Shown here piece after piece: positions 1-6,066 of a stretch of 10,585 bases of DNA. The stretch spans positions 1 to 10,585 of the forward strand of contig JAEWAC010000333.1 in assembly GCA_023391895.1 (NCBI GenBank). Reading direction: 5' to 3'. The translations under genes were made by a program, and so were the position numbers. The stretch's first letter is position 1; each line of letters opens with the position of its first letter. The notes under the pieces are model-generated. The model was not told where the DNA came from, searched no databases, and saw nothing but the letters and a program-made list of their open reading frames with translations. Source of the DNA: Bacteroidota bacterium. Its GTDB lineage: Bacteria; Bacteroidota; Bacteroidia; Chitinophagales; Chitinophagaceae.

Positions 1-1
1 T

Positions 2-1312
2 ACCACCTATAACCACGATACGCTGCTGCACGATAAGGCACTGCAAAAAAGAATGGACCGGCTGACGGCCGCCGAAAATCTTTCCGTCAGTGCATCCGAC
101 AAAGCTTTTATTAAAACCGAACTGACCCTGACCGAGCACTTTATTCAATATATCCTCAACAACTTTGAAGACGGCTATGTAAAGCGCAAAGAGATGGAGC
201 GTTTTATACCCGCCAAAAAACAGGATGCCCTCTATCTTGCCGACTCCTTGTTGAATAAAAAACACAAGGACAACAAGTACTTTGAAGACGTCAACCAGGC
301 CTATAAGCTTTTAAAAGACCAGTTGGGCAATTACTACGACATTGCCAAAAAGGGAGGCTGGCCCGCTATCAATGCGGCTAAAAAAAGCTATAAAAAAGGG
401 GTGACAGCTCCTGAAATTGTAACCATGAAACAACGGCTGCAAATAACCGGTGACATGCCGGCCGGCGATACCAGCCAGGTGTTTAACGACTCGCTGGAGC
501 TGGGTGTCAAAAGCTTTCAGCAGCGCCATGGTTATACACCTGATGGTGTGGTTACGGCAGCCCTGATCAAAGACATGAACATATCCGTAGAAAAAAGAAT
601 ACAGCAGTTGCTCATTAATATGGACCGCATGCGCTGGATGCCCAACCGGCCCTCCGGCAACCTCATTCTGGTCAACATTCCTGAGTTTGTGTTGCACGTA
701 ATGGATGGTGACAAAAAAGTATTTGACATGCCGGTAGTAGTGGGTAAGGAAGGACACAATACCGTGATGTTTACCGGTGACCTGAACCAGGTGGTATTCA
801 GCCCGTACTGGAACGTGCCGCAAAGTATTGTGGAAAAAGAAATTTTGCCCGCCATGGCCAAAAACCCAGACTATCTGGCCAGCCAGAATATGGAGATCAC
901 CGGCGAAGAAGACGGCTTGCCCGTGATACGGCAACTGCCGGGTCCCAAAAACTCATTGGGCAAAGTCAAGTTTTTGTTTCCCAACAGCTTTAATATTTAC
1001 TTCCACGATACGCCGGCCAAAAGCTTGTTTGAAAAAGATAAAAGAGCCTACAGCCACGGCTGCATACGATTGTCCGACCCGGAAAAAATGGCGGAGTACC
1101 TGCTGCGCCACAATCCTGAGTGGACACCGGAAAAGATCCGGGAAGCCATGAACAGCGGCAAGGAAAAATATGTAAAGCTCAAAGACCCCGTACCGGTATT
1201 TATCTCTTATTACACCGCATGGGTAGATGAAAGCGGCCGGCTGAACTTTAGGGAAGATATCTATAAACATGACGAAGACCTGAGCCGCAAGATGTTTACC
1301 GGTATGGTATAA
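2..1312 (+). CDS. L,D-transpeptidase, YcbB-like, 5'-truncated by window edge
   Basis: Periplasmic murein L,D-transpeptidase of the YcbB/LdtD type. This family uses a catalytic cysteine to make 3-3 cross-links between peptidoglycan stem peptides. The frame is open from base 2 with no stop, so the ATG at 53 is internal. Alignment to the downstream paralogue shows that the signal peptide and the first part of the scaffold region lie outside the window. Of the 436 visible residues, about 137-197 form a peptidoglycan-binding-1-like domain (KQRLQITGD...FQQRHGYTPDGVV) and about 221-362 form the YkuD catalytic domain. The latter carries the SHGCIR signature with Cys354, and an upstream HDTP histidine at 335. 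The C-terminal tail (FREDIYKHDE) is shared with the paralogue. The two proteins are clearly tandem duplicates. Family assignment is firm; which acceptor it uses is not visible. Confidence 0.93.
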   Translation, partial: TTYNHDTLLHDKALQKRMDRLTAAENLSVSASDKAFIKTELTLTEHFIQYILNNFEDGYVKRKEMERFIPAKKQDALYLADSLLNKKHKDNKYFEDVNQAYKLLKDQLGNYYDIAKKGGWPAINAAKKSYKKGVTAPEIVTMKQRLQITGDMPAGDTSQVFNDSLELGVKSFQQRHGYTPDGVVTAALIKDMNISVEKRIQQLLINMDRMRWMPNRPSGNLILVNIPEFVLHVMDGDKKVFDMPVVVGKEGHNTVMFTGDLNQVVFSPYWNVPQSIVEKEILPAMAKNPDYLASQNMEITGEEDGLPVIRQLPGPKNSLGKVKFLFPNSFNIYFHDTPAKSLFEKDKRAYSHGCIRLSDPEKMAEYLLRHNPEWTPEKIREAMNSGKEKYVKLKDPVPVFISYYTAWVDESGRLNFREDIYKHDEDLSRKMFTGMV

Positions 1313-1344
1313 TACCACCTTGCTGCCGGCCATTTACTTATATC

Positions 1345-1391
1345 ATATAAAAGCAGGAAAGAAAGTATTAATTTTCTTCCTGCTTTTATAT
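1345..1391. terminator. Long hairpin between the two L,D-transpeptidase genes
   Basis: A perfect 14-base arm (ATATAAAAGCAGGA, 1345-1358) pairs with 1378-1391. A further AAGAAA/TTTCTT-like extension with one bulge lies inside it. The A-rich left and T-rich right flanks make it usable as a terminator in either direction. It lies 33 bases after the stop of the first gene and just before the start of the second. It therefore argues against the far-upstream TTG (1320) as the start of the second gene, and suggests that the two paralogues are separately transcribed or attenuated. The bases TATATTTA (1387-1394) at its right edge resemble a weak TAnnTTTG box for the second gene. Confidence 0.75.
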
Positions 1392-1415
1392 TTACAGGCC
1401 GTTAGCGGCGCCAAA

Positions 1416-3038
1416 ATGTTATCAAAAACCATGAACCGTTTCTTTACCTTATCCTATGTAATGTTGTTTGTTTTGTGGATGGCCACTTTTACTTCCTGCC
1501 AGCAAAAAAGGACATCGAGCATACCGGTTGTTGTACGCGACACCACCATTACCCCGGTCAATGCCTATTCCGACATTTTTTTCGACAGCCTGAAGCTGGA
1601 AAATATCATTGCACAAGAATCCTTTCCCGATACTTTTTCCCAGCGCTTGCGCAACTTTTACAACAGCCGCAACTACCAGTATGCCTGGTTTACCGATACC
1701 GGCTTTACCGAGCAAACACCCGCTTTCTGGAACCTGCAAAGCAATTACATTGCCTATAGCGGCGACAGCAGTTTATACAACCCCTACCTGCAACGCCTGT
1801 TCGACAGTGCACAGGTACGGCCTGATTTTGCAAAGCGGAACGACAGTACCCGCCTGATGGCAGAAATTCAACTGACCGCCCAATTTGTGGAGTACGCCAG
1901 CCGCGCCTATCAAGGCAACACCCAACTGAACGAAAATGACCTGGGTTGGTTTATTCCACGCAAGCGGGTGAATACGCTGGCCCTGCTGGATTCGCTCATT
2001 AAAAACAAAGGCCAAAACGTCACTGCTTACGAACCCGTCAACCGGCAGTACCACTTGCTGAAAGAACATTTGCTGCGGCACTATGCGCTGCAACAACAAG
2101 GCGGCTGGCCGCCCATTGCAGCCGATCGTAAAAAATATGCGGTGGGCGATACGGCTCTTGCCATTACCGCCATTAAAAAAAGGCTGCACACCACCGGCGA
2201 TTTTACACTCACTGACACCAGCCACCGCTTTACCGATTCGCTGCAAGGGGCAGTAAAAAAATTTCAAAAACGCTATGGCTTAAAAGAAGATGGCGTCATT
2301 GGCGGTACGACCTTAAAATTTTTGAACGAGCCCATCACCACCCGCATACAACAACTGCTGGTCAATATGGAGCGAATGCGCTGGGTACCCGCCGAACCCC
2401 GAGGCGATTTTATTTTGGTCAACATTCCGCAGTTTCGCCTGACGGTATATGAAGAAGGTAAACCGGCTTTCGGGATGAACATTGTGGTGGGCACCGACCA
2501 GCACCGCACCGTTGTTTTTACCGGCAATATGCAATACGTGGTTTTCAGCCCTTACTGGAACGTGCCGCCCGGCATCTTAAAAAACGAGATCCTGCCGGCC
2601 ATCAGCCGCAACCCGGCCTACCTGGCGCAGCACAACATGGAGTGGAACGGCGGCAGCGTACGGCAAAAGCCCGGCCCCGGCAATGCGCTGGGAAAAGTAA
2701 AGTTTATGTTTCCCAACAGCTACAATATTTACCTGCACGATACGCCTTCCAAAAACCTTTTTCATGAAAGCAAACGTTCGTTCAGCCATGGCTGCATCCG
2801 CGTCGCCGAACCCGAAAGGCTGGCCAACTGGGTGCTGCGCAACCGGCCGGAGTGGACGCCCGAAAAAATAAAGGAAGCCATGAATGGCAGCAGCGAAAAA
2901 TACGTAACGCTTAAAAACCCCATACCTGTCTACATCGGCTATTTTACGGCCTGGGTCAATGAGCAGGGCGAGCTGAATTTCAGGGAAGATATTTACGGGC
3001 ACGACAAGCGGCTGGCCGCACACTTATTCACCCGCTGA
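1416..3038 (+). CDS. L,D-transpeptidase, YcbB-like lipoprotein
   Basis: Second YcbB-type murein L,D-transpeptidase. With the ATG at 1416 it has 540 residues. An ATG at 1431 with an A-rich leader is an equally good start, while the TTG at 1320 lies upstream of the hairpin and is unlikely. The N-terminus is a hydrophobic signal (RFFTLSYVMLFVLWMATFTSC) ending at a lipobox-like Cys28, so it is probably an envelope-anchored lipoprotein. A scaffold region follows (FYNSRNYQYAWF near 81-92). Next come a peptidoglycan-binding-1-like domain at about 250-306 and a YkuD domain at about 330-470. The YkuD domain has HDTP and SHGCIR, with catalytic Cys460. Length fits a full YcbB-like enzyme. The C-terminal 85 residues are strikingly close to the upstream gene (EWTPEKI.EAMN, LNFREDIY). 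Family is firm; the lipoprotein call is likely but not certain. Confidence 0.93.
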   Translation: MLSKTMNRFFTLSYVMLFVLWMATFTSCQQKRTSSIPVVVRDTTITPVNAYSDIFFDSLKLENIIAQESFPDTFSQRLRNFYNSRNYQYAWFTDTGFTEQTPAFWNLQSNYIAYSGDSSLYNPYLQRLFDSAQVRPDFAKRNDSTRLMAEIQLTAQFVEYASRAYQGNTQLNENDLGWFIPRKRVNTLALLDSLIKNKGQNVTAYEPVNRQYHLLKEHLLRHYALQQQGGWPPIAADRKKYAVGDTALAITAIKKRLHTTGDFTLTDTSHRFTDSLQGAVKKFQKRYGLKEDGVIGGTTLKFLNEPITTRIQQLLVNMERMRWVPAEPRGDFILVNIPQFRLTVYEEGKPAFGMNIVVGTDQHRTVVFTGNMQYVVFSPYWNVPPGILKNEILPAISRNPAYLAQHNMEWNGGSVRQKPGPGNALGKVKFMFPNSYNIYLHDTPSKNLFHESKRSFSHGCIRVAEPERLANWVLRNRPEWTPEKIKEAMNGSSEKYVTLKNPIPVYIGYFTAWVNEQGELNFREDIYGHDKRLAAHLFTR

Positions 3039-3058
3039 GCGGCGGCAATTGCCGCTTT
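3038..3058 (+). terminator. Weak hairpin at the end of the second transpeptidase gene
   Basis: AGCGGC (3038-3043) pairs with GCCGCT (3051-3056) around GGCAATT, with only a short T run after it. GGCAATTGCC inside it is itself palindromic. The hairpin overlaps the stop codon and lies just before the promoter box of the next gene, so a terminator role is plausible but weakly supported. Confidence 0.35.
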
Positions 3059-3063
3059 GCCTT

Positions 3064-3071
3064 TACATTTG
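3064..3071 (+). promoter_or_regulatory. Bacteroidota -7 box TACATTTG, 4 bases before ATG
   Basis: A perfect match to the Bacteroidota -7 element TAnnTTTG. It ends only 4 bases before the ATG at 3076, so a transcript started at the usual distance would be leaderless or nearly so. I see no convincing TTTG -33 box at the expected distance upstream, which lowers confidence. Confidence 0.4.
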
Positions 3072-3075
3072 CGCC

Positions 3076-4245
3076 ATGAAACTGGTGGAAGTAACTTCTC
3101 CTGAACTGGCCAAAGCTTTTTTAAAAGTCAATGTGGTCATCAATAAAGGCAACCCTAACTACATACAGCCATTGGACAAAGACATCAATGATGTTTTTGA
3201 TACGAAAAAAAACAAATCCTTCCGGTTTGGTACGGTTACCCGGTGGATATTGACCAACGAGGAAGGCGAACTGCTGGGGCGCATTGCTGCGTTTACCAAC
3301 AGAAAATACCGCAACAAAGGCGATGAAGGCCCGGTGGGTGGCATTGGTTTTTTTGACTGCATCAACAACCAGCAGGCGGCCGACCTGCTCTTTGACGTAG
3401 CCCGGCACTGGCTGCTGCAACGGGGCATGGAAGCCATGGACGGACCGATCAACTTTGGCGAACGCGACCGCTGGTGGGGCCTGGTGGTGGAAGGTTTCCA
3501 GGAACCTTTATATGGCATGAACTACAACCCGCCTTACTACCAATCGCTTTTTGAAACCTATGGCTTTCAGCCGTTCTTTCAACAGATCTGCCTGGGCATG
3601 GATCCTAAAAAACCGCTCAGCACCAAGATCTGGGACCGGCATAGCATTTATGAAAAAGACCCTGCTTTTTCTTCTTCTCATATTTATAAAGACCAGCTGG
3701 AAAAATTTGCCGGCGACTTTGCAACCGTATACAATAAAGCCTGGGCCGGGCATGGGGGTTTGAAAGAAATGCGGAAAGAACAGGTGGTGGCCATGTTTAA
3801 AAAAATGAAACCCGTGATGGATGAAAAAATCGTTTGGTTTGCCTATCACCATCAGGAGCCGATTGCTATATTCGTGAACCTGCCCGACCTGAACCAGTGG
3901 TTTAAATACCTGAATGGCAAATTTGACCTGCTGCACAAGCTGAAGTTTTTATGGATCAAAAAAACAAAGCCATGCAAAAAGTTTTCGGGGCTGGTATTTG
4001 GCGTAGTGCCGGAGTTTCAGGGCAAAGGCATTGATGCCTACATGATTGCAGAAGCCGCCAAAGTAGTACAGTCGCCGGTGGTCCCTTATACCGAATATGA
4101 AATGCAGTGGATTGGCGACTTCAACCCTAAAATGCTGAACGTGGCCGAAGGCCTGGGCGATGTGTACCGTAGCCGCCAGCTTACCACCTACCGCTACCTG
4201 TTTGACCGTACCAAAGAATTTAAACGCCACCCGATCCTGGTATAG
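3076..4245 (+). CDS. GNAT-like acyltransferase family protein, substrate unknown
   Basis: A 389-residue soluble protein with no signal peptide or membrane segment. I chose the ATG at 3076 over an in-frame TTG at 3049, which lies inside the preceding hairpin. The N-terminal half contains a GNAT-like block: GRIAAFTNR, then GFFDC, an amphipathic helix (AADLLFDVARHWL), and the motif GPINFGERDRWWGLVVEGF from residue 123, followed by YNPPYY and ETYGF. The C-terminal half has a second acetyl-CoA-binding-type loop, VVPEFQGKGID, with Q315-G-K-G318. The layout resembles the family of about 380-residue acyltransferase-fold proteins often annotated as hypothetical or wrongly as dATP pyrophosphohydrolase. 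As I recall, that family includes the candidate bacterial ceramide synthase of Caulobacter. Fold assignment is moderately secure; the substrate is not visible in the sequence. Confidence 0.7.
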   Translation: MKLVEVTSPELAKAFLKVNVVINKGNPNYIQPLDKDINDVFDTKKNKSFRFGTVTRWILTNEEGELLGRIAAFTNRKYRNKGDEGPVGGIGFFDCINNQQAADLLFDVARHWLLQRGMEAMDGPINFGERDRWWGLVVEGFQEPLYGMNYNPPYYQSLFETYGFQPFFQQICLGMDPKKPLSTKIWDRHSIYEKDPAFSSSHIYKDQLEKFAGDFATVYNKAWAGHGGLKEMRKEQVVAMFKKMKPVMDEKIVWFAYHHQEPIAIFVNLPDLNQWFKYLNGKFDLLHKLKFLWIKKTKPCKKFSGLVFGVVPEFQGKGIDAYMIAEAAKVVQSPVVPYTEYEMQWIGDFNPKMLNVAEGLGDVYRSRQLTTYRYLFDRTKEFKRHPILV

Positions 4246-4265
4246 CATGGGGTTTTGAAAAACTT
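4246..4265 (+). repeat. 20-base dispersed element, copy D
   Basis: CATGGGGTTTTGAAAAACTT begins on the base directly after the TAG of the acyltransferase gene. It is one of five copies of a 20-base element with consensus YATGGGNTTTTRAARRASTT (others at 7966, 8026, 8083 and 9932). Read from its ATG it spells ATG-GGG-TTT-TGA. Confidence 0.6.
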
Positions 4266-4285
4266 TGTTTAAAAGCTATAAAATC

Positions 4286-4317
4286 AAAAAAGGCCGGTTT
4301 TTGAAACCGGCCTTTTT
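4286..4317. terminator. Bidirectional terminator between convergent genes
   Basis: GGCCGGTTT (4292-4300) and AAACCGGCC (4304-4312) form a perfect stem around a 3-base loop. It is flanked by six A on the left and five T on the right, which extend the pairing. This is a textbook intrinsic terminator in both directions, placed between the + acyltransferase gene and the - TIGR03118 gene. Confidence 0.92.
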
Positions 4318-4361
4318 AAATAGATCAACAGGCATGGGGCAACAAGTGCTTTCTGCCCTGG

Positions 4362-5483
4362 CTATTCTTTTACGATGTAACCAAACAGCCCGTCTGCTTC
4401 ATCATCTGGCCCAGCCGCAAAATACAGGCGGTTGGGATCAATAGAAGTAGCGGTGGACGGTGCAAAAGTGATCTCCCACAGCCCTTCAATTTGCAGTGGT
4501 TTTTCATTCATACGCAATTGTCCCAAAAACTTGCCATCATGGGAATACGCATTAATGTAGCCATCACCAAAGTTGCCGACCAATACGCCACCATCGGATT
4601 CGTCTTCAAAAAAGCCGGCCGGTGCTTCTTCCACGCCCCAGGGGGCATTCAGCAGACCTCTGGAGGCAAAACGCTTTAACAAATTGCCATTGGTATCAAA
4701 AATGTTGACATACCCATTACCAACGCCGGCTTCTTCTTCACCATTGGCGGCAACTTTGGCATACGTTACATATATTTTGTCGCCAATGCTGCGGACGTTG
4801 AATGGGGCATAACCTGCAGGGAGGTAAGGATCCAAAAACCTTTGGTCGTTCACTACCTTAAAAGTGCGGTCCCAAACGTCAATTTTACCAGTCCTGAAGT
4901 TAGCGGCGAGCAGGTACTGGTTGCTTCCTCGGGAAGCGATGGTCACACCGGTATAGGCGGATGTAGCCGAATTATTGGCAATGACCAAAGCCGTATCACC
5001 AGCCGCCCCGTTCCAGCCGGACACCACACCATCGACCCCCACAAAAATAAAGCGTGCTGCCTGCCCGTTGGACAAGATAAAGTCGGTATTGCTGCCGTTA
5101 AAAACGATGCCGGTAGGATGACCACCAGAATTACCGCCCGGTGAGGGAATGAATACTGCCGGCCGTACCTCAGCACCTTCAGCATTGTATACGGCACTTA
5201 CACCACCGCCCTCCGAATTGACCCAGGCCACACCGCCGGGACTGAACGCAATGCCCCATGCGTTGATGAGCATTGAATCAATGCGGGTCGCATTATACTC
5301 ATCGTTATTGGCCACCAGGTTGACCGGCCGGTAATCACCTGGCAATACGACTTTTTCATTCTTGTGCTTGTCTATTACATCGTGCACCTTTTGGCAGCCC
5401 GGCGCCGCCAGTAAAAACATCAGTCCCACAATAAAATTTCCGACTACCGTAGGCCGAAAGACCTGAAGCATAACTCTTTTCAT
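4362..5483 (-). CDS. TIGR03118 family protein, secreted lipoprotein
   Basis: A 373-residue protein starting at the ATG complementary to 5481-5483. A TTG three codons upstream is possible but less likely. Residues 1-30 are a signal peptide (VGLMFLLAAPGC) with a lipobox-like Cys30, so export and lipid anchoring are likely. The rest matches the TIGR03118 family from memory: PVNLVANN near the start, then NAWGIAFSPGG, HPTGIVFN, VDGVVSGWN, YLLAANFRTGKIDVWD, LPAGYAPFNVRSIG, LNAPWGVEEAP, LVGNFGDGYI and YFAAGPDDEADGLFG at the end. The repeated G-rich strand pattern suggests a beta-propeller. The biochemical role of the family is unknown. No PEP-CTERM sorting tail is present, although the family is often met in PEP-CTERM-containing genomes. 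It is a single gene transcribed toward the shared terminator. Confidence 0.88.
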   Translation of the reverse strand: MKRVMLQVFRPTVVGNFIVGLMFLLAAPGCQKVHDVIDKHKNEKVVLPGDYRPVNLVANNDEYNATRIDSMLINAWGIAFSPGGVAWVNSEGGGVSAVYNAEGAEVRPAVFIPSPGGNSGGHPTGIVFNGSNTDFILSNGQAARFIFVGVDGVVSGWNGAAGDTALVIANNSATSAYTGVTIASRGSNQYLLAANFRTGKIDVWDRTFKVVNDQRFLDPYLPAGYAPFNVRSIGDKIYVTYAKVAANGEEEAGVGNGYVNIFDTNGNLLKRFASRGLLNAPWGVEEAPAGFFEDESDGGVLVGNFGDGYINAYSHDGKFLGQLRMNEKPLQIEGLWEITFAPSTATSIDPNRLYFAAGPDDEADGLFGYIVKE

Positions 5484-5503
5484 AATTAGCAAGGTTTATG
5501 GTG

Positions 5504-5533
5504 AAAAAATAGAAGACCGCTTGGGCTTTTAAA
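5504..5533 (-). promoter_or_regulatory. Candidate promoter for the TIGR03118 gene
   Basis: On the - strand TATTTTTT (complement of 5504-5511) matches TAnnTTTG at 7 of 8 positions. A TTTA (-33 TTTG-like, complement of 5530-5533) lies 18 bases upstream. The implied leader is about 20 bases and A/T-rich, with no Shine-Dalgarno. Degenerate boxes keep the confidence low. Confidence 0.3.
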
Positions 5534-5877
5534 CCTTTTCTGAGGCCTTCACAGAGCCGGTGGGTTTTTAGCATTCACAAAGGAGCAGCGTTGGATTAGC
5601 AGGGGTGCGCAGTTCAGGCCCATCCTTCCGGCTGTACTGGCATAAGGGAAAATAAAAGACGGTTGCTTGATCAGCCCAGGCTTCCGCAAACACCACCTGG
5701 GCAAAACGTCGTACGGTTGAGTAACTGTTTGTTTGCATCCTCTTAGGATACCTGAAGTAAAGCATAGGTAGGTAAAAGCTAATGAAAGGGCATCTTCGCA
5801 AGTGTACGAATCTGTCAACCACCTTTCACAGCGCATCCGGGCCTCACATTACAACATTTAAATATACGAAAGAACAG
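5534..5877. other. Divergent intergenic stretch, no gene recognised
   Basis: No credible gene: the small open frames on - (up to 95 codons, about 5549-5836) show no recognisable domain and overlap each other. Two hairpins are visible. GCCCAGG (5674-5680) pairs with CCTGGGC (5696-5702), and ATCCT/AGGAT lies around 5737-5749. TTGGGCTTTTAAA at 5521-5533, just left of this stretch, is a weak relative of the 20-base dispersed element. A - strand CCGGAAGGA near 5623-5631 recalls the signal recognition particle RNA tip but lacks its partner bases. I assign no RNA gene. Confidence 0.4.
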
Positions 5878-5916
5878 CGGCGGCGTTGCCTGTGTGGATA
5901 AATTTTTTAGCCGCCG
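5878..5916. promoter_or_regulatory. Perfect DnaA-box 9-mer in a GC-rich hairpin upstream of dnaX
   Basis: TGTGGATAA (5893-5901) is the exact reverse complement of the DnaA box TTATCCACA and is followed by a T6 run. It sits in the 25-base loop bounded by CGGCGGC (5878-5884) and GCCGCCG (5910-5916). It is the only perfect copy I found in the window. DnaA control of dnaX is a reasonable inference from one box, not a demonstration. Confidence 0.45.
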
Positions 5917-6003
5917 ATTGTACGCCCTTTTGGGTAGGCAACCAGATGGTAATTATTTCATAAACTGCCGGTTATCACCCGACCGTTTGTGGGAACCGGG
6001 CCG

Positions 6004-6031
6004 CTTGAAGTTGTTGAAATACTTACATTTG
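6004..6031 (+). promoter_or_regulatory. Candidate dnaX promoter
   Basis: A perfect Bacteroidota -7 box, TACATTTG (6024-6031), with a degenerate -33 (CTTG, 6004-6007) 16 bases before it. The predicted leader to the ATG at 6067 is about 30 bases. Confidence 0.5.
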
Positions 6032-6066
6032 TCCCTAACTCCCCGGAGTGAAATCAGACTTGTTAC

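Noticed and set aside
1305..1317. Near-palindrome TGGTATAATACCA over the stop codon of the first transpeptidase
   Set aside because: Short (6-base arms), explained largely by the Met-Val-stop codons, and with a much stronger hairpin just downstream.
1320..1415. Upstream extension of the second transpeptidase from a TTG at 1320
   Set aside because: The added residues would be encoded across a strong terminator-like hairpin (1345-1391), and the signal peptide begins naturally at the ATG at 1416 or 1431.
5618..5640. CCGGAAGGA on the - strand resembling the signal recognition particle RNA tip
   Set aside because: The conserved AGCAG-type partner strand that should follow the GGAA loop is missing and no closing helix is visible, so I treat it as chance.
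5549..5836. Overlapping small open frames on the - strand in the dnaX-upstream spacer
   Set aside because: They overlap each other in different frames, have no recognisable domain or signal, and contain unlikely residue mixtures. They look like chance frames.
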